A stretch of DNA of 64,000 bases. It comes from Glandiceps talaboti. Lineage: Eukaryota; Hemichordata; Enteropneusta; Spengelidae. Below, piece after piece: positions 1 to 12,800 of this stretch; position 1 is the stretch's first letter, and the number at the start of each line of letters is the position of its first letter. The DNA is taken from assembly GCF_964340395.1 (NCBI RefSeq), contig NC_135555.1:1766001-1830000 (forward strand). Reading direction: 5' to 3'. The notes beneath the pieces were generated by a model. That model was given only the letters and a program-made list of their open reading frames with translations, was not told the DNA's origin and did not search any database. A program made the position numbers and the translations under genes.

Positions 1-150
1 GTATGTATGTATGTATGTATGTATGTATGTATGTATGTGTGTATGTGTGTATGTGTGTGTGTGTATGTATGTATGTATGTATGTATGTATGTATGTATGT
101 ATGTATGTATGTATGTGTGTGTGTATGTGTGTGTGCATATTTGTGTGTGC
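1..150. repeat. (GTAT)n/(GT)n microsatellite at window edge
   Basis: Nearly uninterrupted GTAT tetranucleotides grading into GT dinucleotides. The array begins before the window, so its length is unknown. Its reading frames translate to Met-Tyr-Val-Cys strings, which are an artefact of the repeat. Confidence 0.95.
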
Positions 151-1675
151 ATAAAAGTGTTACATGGTCAAAATTTAAACTCCAACCTACTGGGCAGATT
201 TTTTTGAAAATTGATGGGAATGTTTATAGATGTGTCCAGATGAAGAATTATTGAAGACACTATGACCTGATTGTTGATATGCAAACAAAGCCTAAAAATG
301 GGATTTCTTGTCAAAAAGCTAAAACTTCAAAACTACTAACCTGGCTAATTTTCTGAAATGATGTTTCTGGGGGTATATAGATAGAGAGTTGTTGATGAAA
401 TGATTATACAATTATTAAAAGGCATATTATTTCTGAGTTTTGGTAAAAAAATGAAACATCAAAACTACATGTACTTGGCAGATCTACATATGAAAAGCAA
501 TACCTTCTTTATAAAAAATAACAGCTCAGATTTCAGTATCAGTTGTGCACAAAGCCATTGGTTGCTACGGTTTCATGATGTCGTGATAGAGTAAATGCAT
601 GTATGTCACCAGAGGCATTGCAAGGATTATAGCATTAATATCTAGCATGCCTTATTCATTGGTAATATGTACATGTAAACTCTTTCTTTGCAATATTCCT
701 TCAGAGTTTGGATATAATCTCTAAATTCAGAGTTGATCAGGACAGACCTCTGTATGTCACCTTGAATTTCATTTTAGTTTAAGAAAAGTAGGAGAGATAA
801 ATAAAGAAATCACACCCAGTTCCCTGTGCAGCACCTATGTATCCTAGTTTCAAAGTAGGAGAAAACTGGATAAACCCGCATCGTTTGGTAGGGGGCAAAC
901 TGAGCATTACACCTTTTTACAGACAATATTGTTAAGTTTTTTATCAAAGCCAGGTGACACCAGGTGGGTGAGTACCCAGACTGCAGTGATAAGGGTCATG
1001 TGAGCTAACTACTCGGCCACCAACAAACCCATCTCTTCTATTTTCATTTGTGATTTTTAGTGCTATAGGTGGAACAGAGGAAAGTCTGCAGAAGAAAAGC
1101 TTTATTACCAAATCCAAGGCAAGATGGCAAAGATTTCTGTTTGACTTTACTCTTAGGTAAGATGAAATTTTTGTCATGTGTTATTATAGTGTTCAGACTT
1201 CATTCTATGTAATCCATCATTGTGATGGGTCTTTTCACATGTGATACTATGAACAAACTATAAACTATTTGACTTGAGTACAAATATAAAGCTATAATTA
1301 TCAAACAATACTTGGTGTAATGTTAAATGTCAATGCATGCCGTCACTGGAACTGAAATCGTATTTTGGCATTGTTAGAACACTTGATAGCATAATAACAG
1401 TTTTGTGAACATTTTAGTATGTGTGTTATAACTTATGTTGGCAAATGGTTTATGTATTATTTCAGGTTTGAGTTCTGCCAACAGCAAGCAATGGTTGAAT
1501 ATGCTTGAATAACTAGAATGCATAATCACTGCTAAGAGTACACCCCAGAAATGTATCAACTCAGCTTGTGCCCTGTTAAAACATCCCTTTGTTTTGTAAA
1601 AGTTATCAGGCTTTCTGAGCAAAGCACTCTTTTTCATTGTTTACACATCATGTCAGCATTTATAATAATAAAAAA
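151..1675. other. intergenic, no gene recognised
   Basis: AT-rich DNA with only short random open frames and no recognisable protein motif. The one structured part is a tRNA-like stretch near 955-1035, listed separately. Confidence 0.6.
955..1035 (-). repeat. possible tRNA-derived SINE head
   Basis: Read on the minus strand, the segment holds GTGGCCGAGTAGTTAGCTCA, close to the A box of class II (Leu/Ser) tRNA genes. A much degraded B-box-like stretch lies about 50 bases on. No complete cloverleaf can be drawn, so this is a tRNA-like retroposon head or an old tRNA pseudogene, not a functional tRNA. Confidence 0.35.
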
Positions 1676-1689
1676 CAAACAGTTATAAT

Positions 1690-1868
1690 GCAGTGTAGAA
1701 CAGATAAACAACTACCAAACAAACAGTTAATGCAGTGTAGAACATATCAAACTTGCCATACACAACTACCAAACAAACAGTTAATGCAGTGTAGAACATA
1801 TCAAACTTGCCATACACAACTACCAAACAAACAGTTAATGCAGTGTAGAACATATCAAACTGGTTCCG
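1690..1868. repeat. 54-bp minisatellite, about 3.3 copies
   Basis: The unit contains ACCAAACAAACAGTTAATGC followed by a GTAGAACATATCAAACTTGCC-type stretch, and repeats with few changes every 54 bases. Because 54 is divisible by three, one frame stays open across it (a QLPNKQLMQCRTYQTCHT repeat). No start context or homology suggests that it is coding. Confidence 0.85.
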
Positions 1869-2433
1869 ATGTACTGAGTTTGAAACTGATTTCCTCCTCC
1901 CTCAACCTGTAAAAAATTGTTTTAAGGATGTATTTATTGACAACAAACCAAGATTTTTGTCATGATCTTGTGTTTTCATTGTATATTCACTCAGACCTCT
2001 GTTCTTATTGAAGCGTTCGCTACTTGAACTACAACTCATACCCGCGGGCCAATAACACCCAAGTAAAGTGACTTGAGTGTGTGCCATGATCATTTATAGC
2101 GTTAATGTCAAGTGTAAAATAACAGTGTTCCATTATAAGCCCAGTACATGTTGGCTGTAAATGTAGCCAGCCTATAAACAATGTTAGTAGTGAAATGCAA
2201 GTAACGACATAGAACGTTGATTAGATCTCACCAAGAGCTAAATATAATACAGTTGTGATGGTATCATTCACTTAATGCACACTGAACTCGGTCAGTTGTT
2301 CCTTAGCTTGCTGCGCCTCAAGCATATTGCACTCAGTCAGCTGTTCCTTAGCTTGCAGCATTGTTTACAAATTGACTAATTAAAGGACACATATTACATG
2401 TAGGCTTAAACCGTTATTGTGAACTCATGATAG

Positions 2434-2797
2434 TTGAATGGTTAGAATGGTTGGCTTGGAATCTGCAAATGGCAGGTTTGAGACTCGTTGCTGCCTTTTG
2501 TTTCTGAATGGCTAGAATTATTGTATTGGGCAAGATTTCAACCACAATTGTGCCTCAGTGAACCTAGCTGTATAATTAAGGACCTGGTTCGATAGACTAG
2601 AGGTTGCTATGTGAATGCTTTAATTCTCTGCGCTTACAAAGGCTGCAATGGATTGATGTTTTCCAGGGAATTGAGGACGTTTAAAGGTCTGTTGTGCTGT
2701 GAAGGTCCATACCAGGGGTAATAATTGTAAAAAGGCACAGAGTGCGGAATGGGAAAGTGCTATATAAACACTAACATTATAATTATTATTATTAAAA
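2434..2797 (+). mobile_element. tRNA-derived SINE
   Basis: The head resembles a tRNA gene with a TGGTTAGAATGG A box and a B-box-like GGTTTGAGACTC about 35 bases later. A body of unrelated sequence follows. The tail runs GTGCTATATAAACACTAAC into an (ATT)n tract. Head, body and a simple-repeat tail in this order are diagnostic of a SINE. The tail core GCTATATAAA is also found at the end of the LINE remnant near 11.42 kb, so that LINE family is a candidate for the machinery that moved it. Confidence 0.65.
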
Positions 2798-3559
2798 ATG
2801 GGATTTGTTCAGCACCATACAAATTATATTACCTTCATTCATACAATGTATTTATAAGGGATGTTTATTTTTTTTCTCCAGAACTGATCAGCTGTTGACT
2901 TGGCTATTTACAACCTATATAAGACTGTTACAGTATCTTGGCAGAGCTCCGAAAGATCTTGGTGTTTTGAAATCTTACATTGAGCAAGCCTGATATACCA
3001 ATGCTAGCCAATATGTAAAGATTTTGATCATACATGGATTCTAAACCTAGATAATACTATTCATCTGCAGAATACACTTTCTGTAAAGTCCAAAGGGAAT
3101 ACTATGTTGGGTTCCATGTTATTTTTACATCTGTATTACTGGCATGAACTTGCCACATTTATGCAGACCTGATACAAACATAGGTGAAATACCATTCTGA
3201 GCTATATGCATAATATATAGGTTCAAATGATTTCATTCACTGTGTAGAATTCTCAACAACACTTCATTTCAGCAATCAACAGTGCAACAAAATATTACAT
3301 GAGGTCATAACCTTTTTTAAACCTCATTCCCAGATGAAGATTGCTGTTAGTCATCGAAATATTGGAAGTTGATTGATGAAATAAAATTTTGTTGAGCATG
3401 ATCTTTAGTTTTGCAAAATTTCAAATTTGGTCAAATGACAGCCATATTTGTTGTAAAAATGACTACTTGCACAATAGCTAAACAACTATGATATATAGAG
3501 ACTTCGTGCAAATTTATACCCATGTTATTAGATATGATCTAGCCAGTGGTTTCATTAGA

Positions 3560-3584
3560 TTTGACCTTGAACTTCAAGGTCAAA
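3560..3584. repeat. perfect palindrome of AGGTCA half-sites
   Basis: TTTGACCTTGAA, one C, then TTCAAGGTCAAA: 12-base arms that are exact reverse complements. Each arm contains TCAAGGTCA, the extended half-site bound by NR5A and ERR type nuclear receptors. Binding is not shown. Such palindromes are also common in invertebrate transposons. Confidence 0.6.
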
Positions 3585-3868
3585 TATCAAAATTCTGCTA
3601 TTTTGGCATCTGGCAATATTACAGGATGGTCGATTTGTTTAAATGCTTGTGGAAAGGTAACAAAACATAATGGAACATATTTACTGTGAATTGTTTTAAT
3701 GGTCATACAACTCTTGACAGAATAGGGGCCATATTTGTTGTTAGATGTATAATCAATTATTTGTACTATTGCATATGAAATATAATAGATGGAGACTTCA
3801 TTTAGGTGTCTCCTCCAATAATATCTCACACATAGGTCTCTTCTGTTGTGATGAGATTTGACCTTGAC

Positions 3869-3894
3869 TTTGACCTTTGTAGTCAAAGGTCAAA
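3869..3894. repeat. second AGGTCA palindrome
   Basis: TTTGACCTTTG, spacer TAGT, then CAAAGGTCAAA: exact 11-base arms. A further TTTGACCTTGA lies just upstream and an ACAAAGGTCAAAG just downstream, giving four half-sites in about 60 bases. Confidence 0.6.
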
Positions 3895-4609
3895 TACTAC
3901 AAAGGTCAAAGTGGATCTTTTTCTTGTGTGACACACAGTACTTGAATGTGACTGATAAAGTCATATACATAGATAACATTGGACCCATCAATTATTTTTG
4001 AAATTGATGTAACTTAGACTGAAAGATGGCCATATTTGTCACAAATTACACTAAGTAAACAAGTTGGGGGTAAGCTGATGTCTTTGAAATCATACATAGA
4101 TAACATTGGACACATGAATTATCTTGAAGGCTAGTGTGTGAACAATGGCCATATTTGTCTGAAAAAATATACTCTAGTACATTGGTTGGGTGGTATGTCT
4201 TTGATGAAGACTTGTTAACATTAGGTAGTATGTGAATTATCATCATAGTAATTGATATGTATGAAATCAATACAACACTTATTAACAGTCAACTAAAGTG
4301 CATTCCCTTCTTGACTCAATCATTTATGGCATATCCATTGTAAAGTAACACTGGTATAATGATACGACTGCGGCATGTAGCCTTTACAACTTTAGTTAAT
4401 TTGCAAACAATGTTGTCAGCAATCTAATTCAGTGTAATGATAGTGTCCAACTGTGACTATCTATAATGATACATGAGATGTCCTTGTCTTCTTTAATACA
4501 CTGACAATGTTCAGTATCTTGTGGTTTTATGATCAATTTGCGTTTTGTACTGTAACATTGTTTACAGATTGAGAGATGCCACATACTGGGCTGATAATTA
4601 AAGCAAAAT

Positions 4610-4985
4610 GTAACAGTATACTTTTACACTTGATATGGATGCTTAAACAATTGTGACAAGCAGTGAAAACACTTTAGTTGACTGTTACCAGTTGTACTTT
4701 TGTACTGGATATGGATGCTAGAAACAATTGTGACAAGCAGTGAAAACATGTTAGTTGACTGTTACCAGTTGTACTTTTACACATGTTCTGGATGCTTAAA
4801 CAATTGTGGCAAGCAGTGAAAACATGTTAGTTGACTGTTACCAGTTGTACTTTTACACATGTTCTGGATGCTTAAACAATTGTGGCAAGCAGTGAAAACA
4901 TGTTAGTTGACTGTTACCAGTTGTACTTTTACACATGCTGCTTAAACAATTGTGACAAGTAGAGAAAACACTATAGTCGGATGTA
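4610..4985. repeat. 76-bp minisatellite, about five copies
   Basis: Repeats of a unit containing AACAATTGTGxCAAGCAGTG, AAAACATGTTAGTTGACTG and TTACCAGTTGTACTTTTACA. The central copies are almost identical and the outer ones diverged, which is the usual pattern for a minisatellite growing from its middle. Confidence 0.85.
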
Positions 4986-5099
4986 CCATGAATTGACCAA
5001 TACAAATAAAACCATAAGATTATAAACAGTTATCATACTTTGTAATGTTTCTTTATAAAGAAATTCCAGTTAAAAAATTGGTCAAAAAACTTTCACACT

Positions 5100-5215
5100 C
5101 AAAATATTTCACCCCCACCCCCCACCCCCCACCCCCGCCGAAATGAACCCAAGAATTTTTGTAGTCCCCTCCCCCTCCCGGCTACACATATTTTACTGTG
5201 TATCCCCCTCCCCAC
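5100..5215. repeat. C-rich low-complexity tract
   Basis: Runs of CCCCCACCCCCCACCCC and CCCCTCCCCCTCCC on the plus strand. The complementary G runs are long and closely spaced, so a G-quadruplex on the minus strand is possible, but nothing shows a role. Confidence 0.8.
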
Positions 5216-7072
5216 TTCACTTCAGAGATGTACAGTGGAAATCAACTTCAGCATCCATACATAACAATGAGTGATTTCTTTACAAATATATGTGGGCTTT
5301 GCGAAAAAGGTCTCACATTGGGCTGTAACCAATACTTGGAGATTCTTAGCCAGCAGGGTTTTCTCTTTCAATCTTGATTCTGGGTAGAAACAGCATCCCC
5401 CATGATAGCTAGTGGGGAGGGTGTGGGAGGGGGACACTCCTCCCACAGTAAGCATTTACAATAAAAAATAAGGACCTGTAGGAGGCCATTAAAGGCAAAC
5501 AATTTCAAACCATACGCATTATCGAAAGCCATAGAGTACCACAGGGGACCCAGGAACCGTGTGACAAACAAAACAAAACAAAAACAAACAAATAAACTAT
5601 CAAATAAATGACAAATGAACAAGCAAACGAACGACAATTATATTGACAAATAAAATAATTAAATAAACCAGCAAATAAACAGATACTCATGGCGGTATAC
5701 TAGATATGTTTTTTGTACCCATCACTATAAAAATGAAAAAAGTTCTGCCCCCTGGCAATTTGGTCAGGCTATGACCCTGGTGATAACTTAGGATCAGCAA
5801 AATATGTGTAGTAGAAGACAAACTGCACACGAGAGTATGTATGGAGTAAAACTGGAACATAGACTTTATTTCGTATTAACCTTGAGTTCGGCCTCTCGGC
5901 CTTACACATATCCGGAGCCATGATGTGAGAGCAATGCTCACAGCTCCGAGACGAAAAACTCTTTTGGTCATTACAATTACAAATAGTCAAACATACAAGA
6001 TGAACGTCCTAAGATAATAATAGGTTATGCATTATTTTGAGCATCCTGGGATATGAAACAAAGGATGCTACAACTTGAATCACGTCTCTAGACATACGAG
6101 ATAGTACCTATTGCCTTCATACATATATGTAATTATTGTATTAAATGAAAGATATTCAATTCTTAAACTAGGTGTTTGGTGACATGTATAAACAGCGTCA
6201 TGCCTCAACCCAAGCACGGTATAAATTACAAATTCATGACACAGCAAAGTTTGTATACATAACTACGAATCTTTAAATCTACCTAATGCTCCATTATTGA
6301 AAGAAGGCCAGCAATGAAACTTAAAATCATAGCTTAGTAAGGTCCATGTTCAAAGCCAGATAATTACACGCTATCGGGGAGTGGTATCACCCACACGGTA
6401 CTATTTCGCGTAATTTCAGTGTAATTCCTTTCTTTGGTGAAGAAAACTGAACTTTGATATTTGATACATCATGAAGCAGTAATTTTGCTACACATTTTGA
6501 TGCTACGTGATTAGGCAACACTGAAGCACGAAGTTCAAAGACATTTGTGAGGGTATCAGATGAATGAACAGGTCTGAGGTAAACCATTTGATATATGGGA
6601 AGGAATTGGGCCCAAAATCATTTTTAGGCCACCATGACAACGGGTTTTTTTTTGTCAAGAGCAACTAGAAATCATTTTTTTTTGACTAGTAGAGCTAAAG
6701 CAAAGCAGATATATATATATATTGCTTGATCACACTTTCTCTATTCATACTCCTTCACTTGACGTCTGTTTTGCCGATCGTCTCATTTTGCCAAACGCTT
6801 TGCTACAATTTTCTCCAATATTGCATTTAGTACGGAAATATAATTCAGGTCAGGTAGATATCCGTCTTCAATGAGTAGGACAACAGTGTGCACATATTAG
6901 GGCATGAAATGGCACGGCAAATAGTTTATTGAAACCACATGGCTCGTAGCAGGATGATGAGTGCCTGTTACTGGCAAAGCATCGCCGCAATTTTCCTGTT
7001 GGAGGAAAGTATTAAGGAGGCTGTTTGTCCATCACATGGAAATGAAAAAGTTAACTTTGATACCAATATGAA
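5216..7072. other. intergenic 3' of the guanylyl cyclase gene
   Basis: No gene recognised. At 5830-5990, read on the minus strand, a GGCCGAGAGGCCGAAC hairpin is followed by an AATAAA-type signal, which looks like the 3' end of an old retroelement. AAACA-type A-rich repeats lie at 5563-5690. The strand downstream of the stop codon at 7073 probably includes the cyclase 3' UTR, whose end I could not place. Confidence 0.5.
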
Positions 7073-7788
7073 TTATTCAGCCCATGGAACCCAGTCAACA
7101 CATTTGATTTGATTGGTTAGGTTGCTCTCTTGTTTGCGTTCAAGCCAGAATGTCTCCATTTCACCTTTTCCCTGTTAAGTAAAAAATTACATTTTCTCAT
7201 TTTAGCATATGAAGTTTGAAAAATTAAGTTCAATACTATAAATAAAGTATAGCATTTCATTATTATACTCAGAATTCATAACCAACACTGAAAACTATGA
7301 TGTTCATTGTGGAAGACTTCGATCCAGCAGTGTTTTGTTCTTTTCGTGTTATTTTTTTATACCCCATGCAGACGAAGCTGCTGCTGTCCTCTTGAGCCTT
7401 ATGACTGTGTATTAACTTGTAGTTCTTCATTAAGTCCCCTCAGAACTGCAGACTAAAAATGTTATAGAGAATTTTGGAATTTGATACCAACAAAGTTTGA
7501 TATTTAAATAGGTCATATGACCTCTTGAAAATTTATTCGTAAATTAACGCCACTGGGGTCTTTGTCAATACCTCATACACGACAATATGTCCTAACCTTA
7601 ATTTGTAAGTTGTTTGTGCATTATACATGAGAAAACCATCGATTTTTGCAACATATATCTCAGAGCCATAATATGTTGTGTGTTAAAATTTATTCCAACC
7701 TTCAATATCAGGTACTATTTATAACAATGGGTTATATATTGTCATATTTATCATTTCGAAGGGTGAAACAAGGTTTACGCGTGTGCGC

Positions 7789-7827
<39 letters not shown>

Positions 7828-9450
7828 TACATACATACAGACAGACAGACAGACAGACAGACAGACTGACTGGTCGACTGTTCTAACGTCTAAATGAGTG
7901 TCGTCCTAGTGTGTATCTTTCTATTCCTCGGCATGAACAAAGCCAATTTATTCACTTTTACTCTATTAACATAATACAAAGGGTCTCTGCCTAAGGGTCG
8001 TTAGTCTGTATGCCAACGTGTTTTGTAACTAAACCACGTCTGGTCAAAGTCCCTCAATCAGCACAAAAAGTTGTTCATCCAATCAGTGAACCCCATCTAT
8101 ATCTGCTACAAATATACCATATTTGGGCATTACATAACTGCCCCAATAAACACTAACTTTATGAGGGACTGTGTTGTTGGTTAGAAGTTTGTGATTGATT
8201 AACAAAAAAACATGATGTTAATGACTATGTTGGTGGTTGTGAATGAATTTTAAATTTCATCTCATGCATTTCAGGACTTCTAGAGTAACGAATTTGACTA
8301 TACTGTGAGTGGAGGTGTAAATGGTAACGATACCGTATAGGAACTAGACTAAAGGGTTTTAAACTCAGGAAATAGTGTTTCTAATGGAATGAGAATCAAA
8401 CAATGATATCGATACAACAGTTTTGGACATAACAATTCATTTATTTTTACGGTAATACATTGAACGAAAACGATATTTAAAAAAAATAAATGGAATTGAG
8501 GAACGTTAGGAAAAGAAAAGCGGCACCTACCGGGGGGGGGGGCACCTATAGGAACCGTACCCTCAAAGTGGTTCCATTCTTTCCTCAATTTAATTTCACT
8601 TGTGCGGGTACGTGGTGGGTTTAACCTTCTCCCTATTTATATTAACCACGAGTGACATAGGGGGTTTCCCACTCTAGCAGTGATAACAAATCACGATGTG
8701 TTTTTGAACGCTTGTCTATTAGATACCTGACATTTATTTAAACTGATGTAAAAACAAACAAGGCTTACCTTGACGTGGACTACTCCTCGTGACAAAATAC
8801 TAAAGTCGGTGTAATCTCCTAAGGCTTCTTTTGTTGCCTTACTAATATGAATACAGGAGGCTGAAAAGTAGAATAATTAATTAAATGTCTTCGGCGTGAT
8901 TTACAATGCTAATAAATACAGAGTGGGAAAAGTATTCCGGACCTGAAGCGTGAGTTGATGATTACAAGTAAATGGCAGTGTTTTTGCTCAAAAGGATGTG
9001 GCCAATTTTTGTGTAAAAAAACTCAAATTTTCACGAGAACATATTATCTTTTCATTATTAGTATGTAACTTTTCTCCTTTTACCGATGGCAACGACGTTG
9101 CAAGGTATAGCCTGTGAATTAGCTTACCTTTGCCAGTGGATTCCATTCTAGAGGCTGTGTTTACCGTGTCCCCAAATAAACAATAACGTGGCATTTTGAG
9201 ACCGACAACACCAGCAACACAAGAACCTGTAATTAAGATGTAAGACATTTTAGACTTTATTTCCTTAGCTGTCATAGTTTGTCAACCAAAATTTGGATAT
9301 TTCGTCTAAGTTTTTAGGGTACACTTCCAATTATTTGCCAAAATATGCCAGTTTTCTCTTTTTCATTCTACTGAGTGGGTTTCAATAAAGTAGAAACATC
9401 TAGCAAAACTGAACTGAGTTTCAGTAGAGCTATATATATGGTGCATGAAG

Positions 9451-9531
<81 letters not shown>

Positions 9532-9822
9532 GAATGTGTGGGGATTGCTTGATTTGACTCAGAGATAAGGAGGTACTGGTATTATATAGGTGAATCGTTC
9601 AAAGGGAATAAAATAGAGCGACCATGCAAAAGATTGTTTTCAAACATCGTCAAGTAGTAGACCAGCAAAATCATTTGTGCTAACGATTTTGAAGCTGTGC
9701 CCAAAATTTTGTAACTCTAAATTTAAAAGCTACTGCAACATTTGGCAATGAATTTGGAATTTCTTTTATTAAAATTTACACGAATGTCGTGCTCACACAC
9801 AGAGTCACAGGCAGACATACAT

Positions 9823-9871
<49 letters not shown>

Positions 9872-12800
9872 GAGGCAGAGAGACAGACAGAGAGACAGAC
9901 AGACACGCACGCACGTTCACACAGACACACACACATACATACACACACACACGCACGCACGCACGCACGCGCGCCCCGCCCGCCCACACGCACGCACGCC
10001 CCCACCCACAGGCACACAGACACACACATACATACACGACGATAAAATTTTACCTGTATGCATTCCAATGCGAAGGCCAAGCCTTTCATCTGGTAAATGG
10101 GGTATTCTAAAACGATTGGCTTCTTCTAGAAGATCAACAGACATGGAGCCTATTTCCCAGGCCGCATGCACATCATTCTTCTCCGGCAACCCAGATACTA
10201 CCATGTAGGCATCGCCTATAGTCTCCACTTTATACACAGCATATCGGTCTATGCATTCGTCAAACGTACTGAAAAGAAGTTTGAAAAGAACGGTACAGAT
10301 TAATTTCTTGTCTCTTGGCATACTTATATAGATCACTCAATCAGCAGTGAAACCTTTGGATCGGGATATCAGGGAGCCTTCAGTATTTAAAGGGGGGAGT
10401 GGAGGGGGTGTTTCACTTTTACAAATCGGATCTCGGGGGAGGGCCATATTTTGGGGTAAGAGGAGGGTCACATTTCATTTTCACTCAGTATATTGTCTAA
10501 TTTCGCATTTTGGGGGAATTTGGCACCCCATTGTTGCAACATCGGGATAGGGCTAGGGTTAGGTACCGTAATATCCGTGTCAATCATTCACTGCTGATAA
10601 CTGTTACAGTGAATTGTCAGGTATGCTGTGAGGAGAGAAGTTACAGTGGGTCTCACAGGAGTAAAACGGGAACAGTTGGGTAAGATATTAGGGATAATAT
10701 GGTGGAGATGTTGACCTCAGTTGTTGACAACAAATTTGGGAGGATCACTTTTTAGAACAGCAAAATCGGGGGAGGATAATATTTTACGCAACAGCCCGGG
10801 CCTAATTTCCCCCAGCCCTCCCCCTTTTAATTACCGAAGGCTCCCTAACGCCGTTATATGCCAAGACAATTTGTGTGAGTAATACCACAGCCTAATATTG
10901 CATTGATACTTTTTCTCGTCTTCTTCAATCCGGGCTGGGGTGGGAAGGGTTGATTATTAAGGTGTACAGGAATAGCTCAATTCAGGTTTCTCATCGATTT
11001 GAGTCACTGTTAGTTGCTATGCATCATGCACATTATCCTGTCCTAAATCATTCACATTTTACAAACTTTTGTATGAAAATAGCAAGCCATCAGACTACAC
11101 ATGTTACTGTGCTGATACAACTACAAACGACTAAAAATCAAAACTTAGAATAATATTGCAAAGCAGCACATCATATTATCAATGGAAGATTAACTTTATA
11201 CGTAGAATGGAGTGAAAATGGAATGGAATCTGGTTTCCTATGGTCGCCGCTCCTTCTCTTCAGCAGCTCCTGAACTTTGGAACTCTCTACCCCTGGACAT
11301 TAAAACCTCTCCCAATGTTAACATTTTCAAAAGACGCTTGAAAACCCACATATTTCAGAGAGCTTTTTCATCTCCTTTCTAACTCTAAGCGCCACTGAAC
11401 ATTGTTTTCTTTGGATATTTGGCGCTATATAAATTTATTAGATAGATAGATAGATAGATAGATAGAAAACCCGTTGATAAAATACCAATTGACTATATCT
11501 GAAACATTTTGACGAGATCAAATAATTCATCCAATAACTTTAACAATTTGTACGAAAATTACTCTAATTGCAGTCGGATTGACGTAGTTTCTTTTCACGA
11601 TGGTGGGCACTGGATTATAGAGAACATATGTCTTTCCATTTATAAATGGTAATCATAGCCATACAGATATGCCGGAAACTCATCTTATAACGTTTTGAAA
11701 TGTCAATGTGAATATCGTACTAGTAATTATCATTGTGGAGGAGTCTTTCATTTCTGATTCCTTCTCATCTGGGTCGTGATTCTTGACGCAAACAACCAAC
11801 ACGTATAATAGATTGTATAGTTTAGCCGAGAAAATTAAATTGAATCAATTTTGATACGATTAATAGTTATTGAAAATAAGAAATGGTGTGGAATTATGTT
11901 ACACGTCTGATCGTATTGAAGGAAGATTCAAATTATGAACCCCACATTACGCGATTCTTTAGAAATATCCTCAAGCAGAGTAATGGTTTCTGTGATAACT
12001 AAGGCAGTCATTTCACCAAGCCTACATGCAGGGCGGTCATCGTAATTCAGTTCAATTCATAAACATTACATATCGCAAAGTAACAATGGGATAACACCTC
12101 TCTGTTCTCATACAGGCTTCACACAGGCAGTTGGCGGTAAAGGTTTCAAAATATTAAATAGGAACATTTCATTTTGATTTTATGTTCTTCATCAGAAAAC
12201 AATTATAGTGATGTCTTTCGATTATTGGTGTACAAATATATTAACAGGCTTTTAAAATGAAGTATGGCTTTTAAAATGAAGTATGTAGGATATCTTAGAA
12301 CACAGTTGTTTTTTGTGCAACGGCAAAATTCTACGCCCCTTTTCAATGAGCTCAGATTCTACTTGAAGTAGTTCTGATTTTTTGGAATCTATACAATTAT
12401 CAGATATATTTACCTTCACTGAAATTGTAAGCCCTGGTCGATCTTTTAAGGGGCAACATCAATAGTACATTGTAGGATAACCAGATTTAAACTGAATGCC
12501 TTCCGTAAGGGTATAAGCTTACTCTTGCAATTTCATGATTTTTGCAAGAAATTTAGCTCTATATCTGTGATTCGTCAAGTCCCAATGAAAGTTAGTTGTC
12601 AAAAATGTTGTTGAAATGCCCACCTCCTATTCCCAGCACAGGAAAGCTTGCCATCCTCGACTTCACTCGGCTTTCGTGATCCCCTACATACCCGGGATAT
12701 GCCATGTGCATGTCGAACTTTGTCCTCTGTCCCACCACGAGTTTACACATTTACACACTACGGGAAAATTGCAAGATTTTGTTGAGTGGCCGGAGTGGCG

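Larger units (their letters stand above)
2798..4609. other. intergenic, diverged repeat-rich stretch
   Basis: No gene seen. The segment ATGGCCATATTTGT or close variants recurs near 3440, 3725, 4025 and 4143. The phrase CATAGATAACATTGGACxCAT occurs near 3970 and 4095. This indicates an old, locally amplified repeat family. Two palindromes of nuclear-receptor-type half-sites are inside it. Confidence 0.6.

Noticed and set aside
10540-10565. Telomere-like AGGGCTAGGGTTAGG
   Set aside because: Only about two imperfect units, inside a MITE; not an array.
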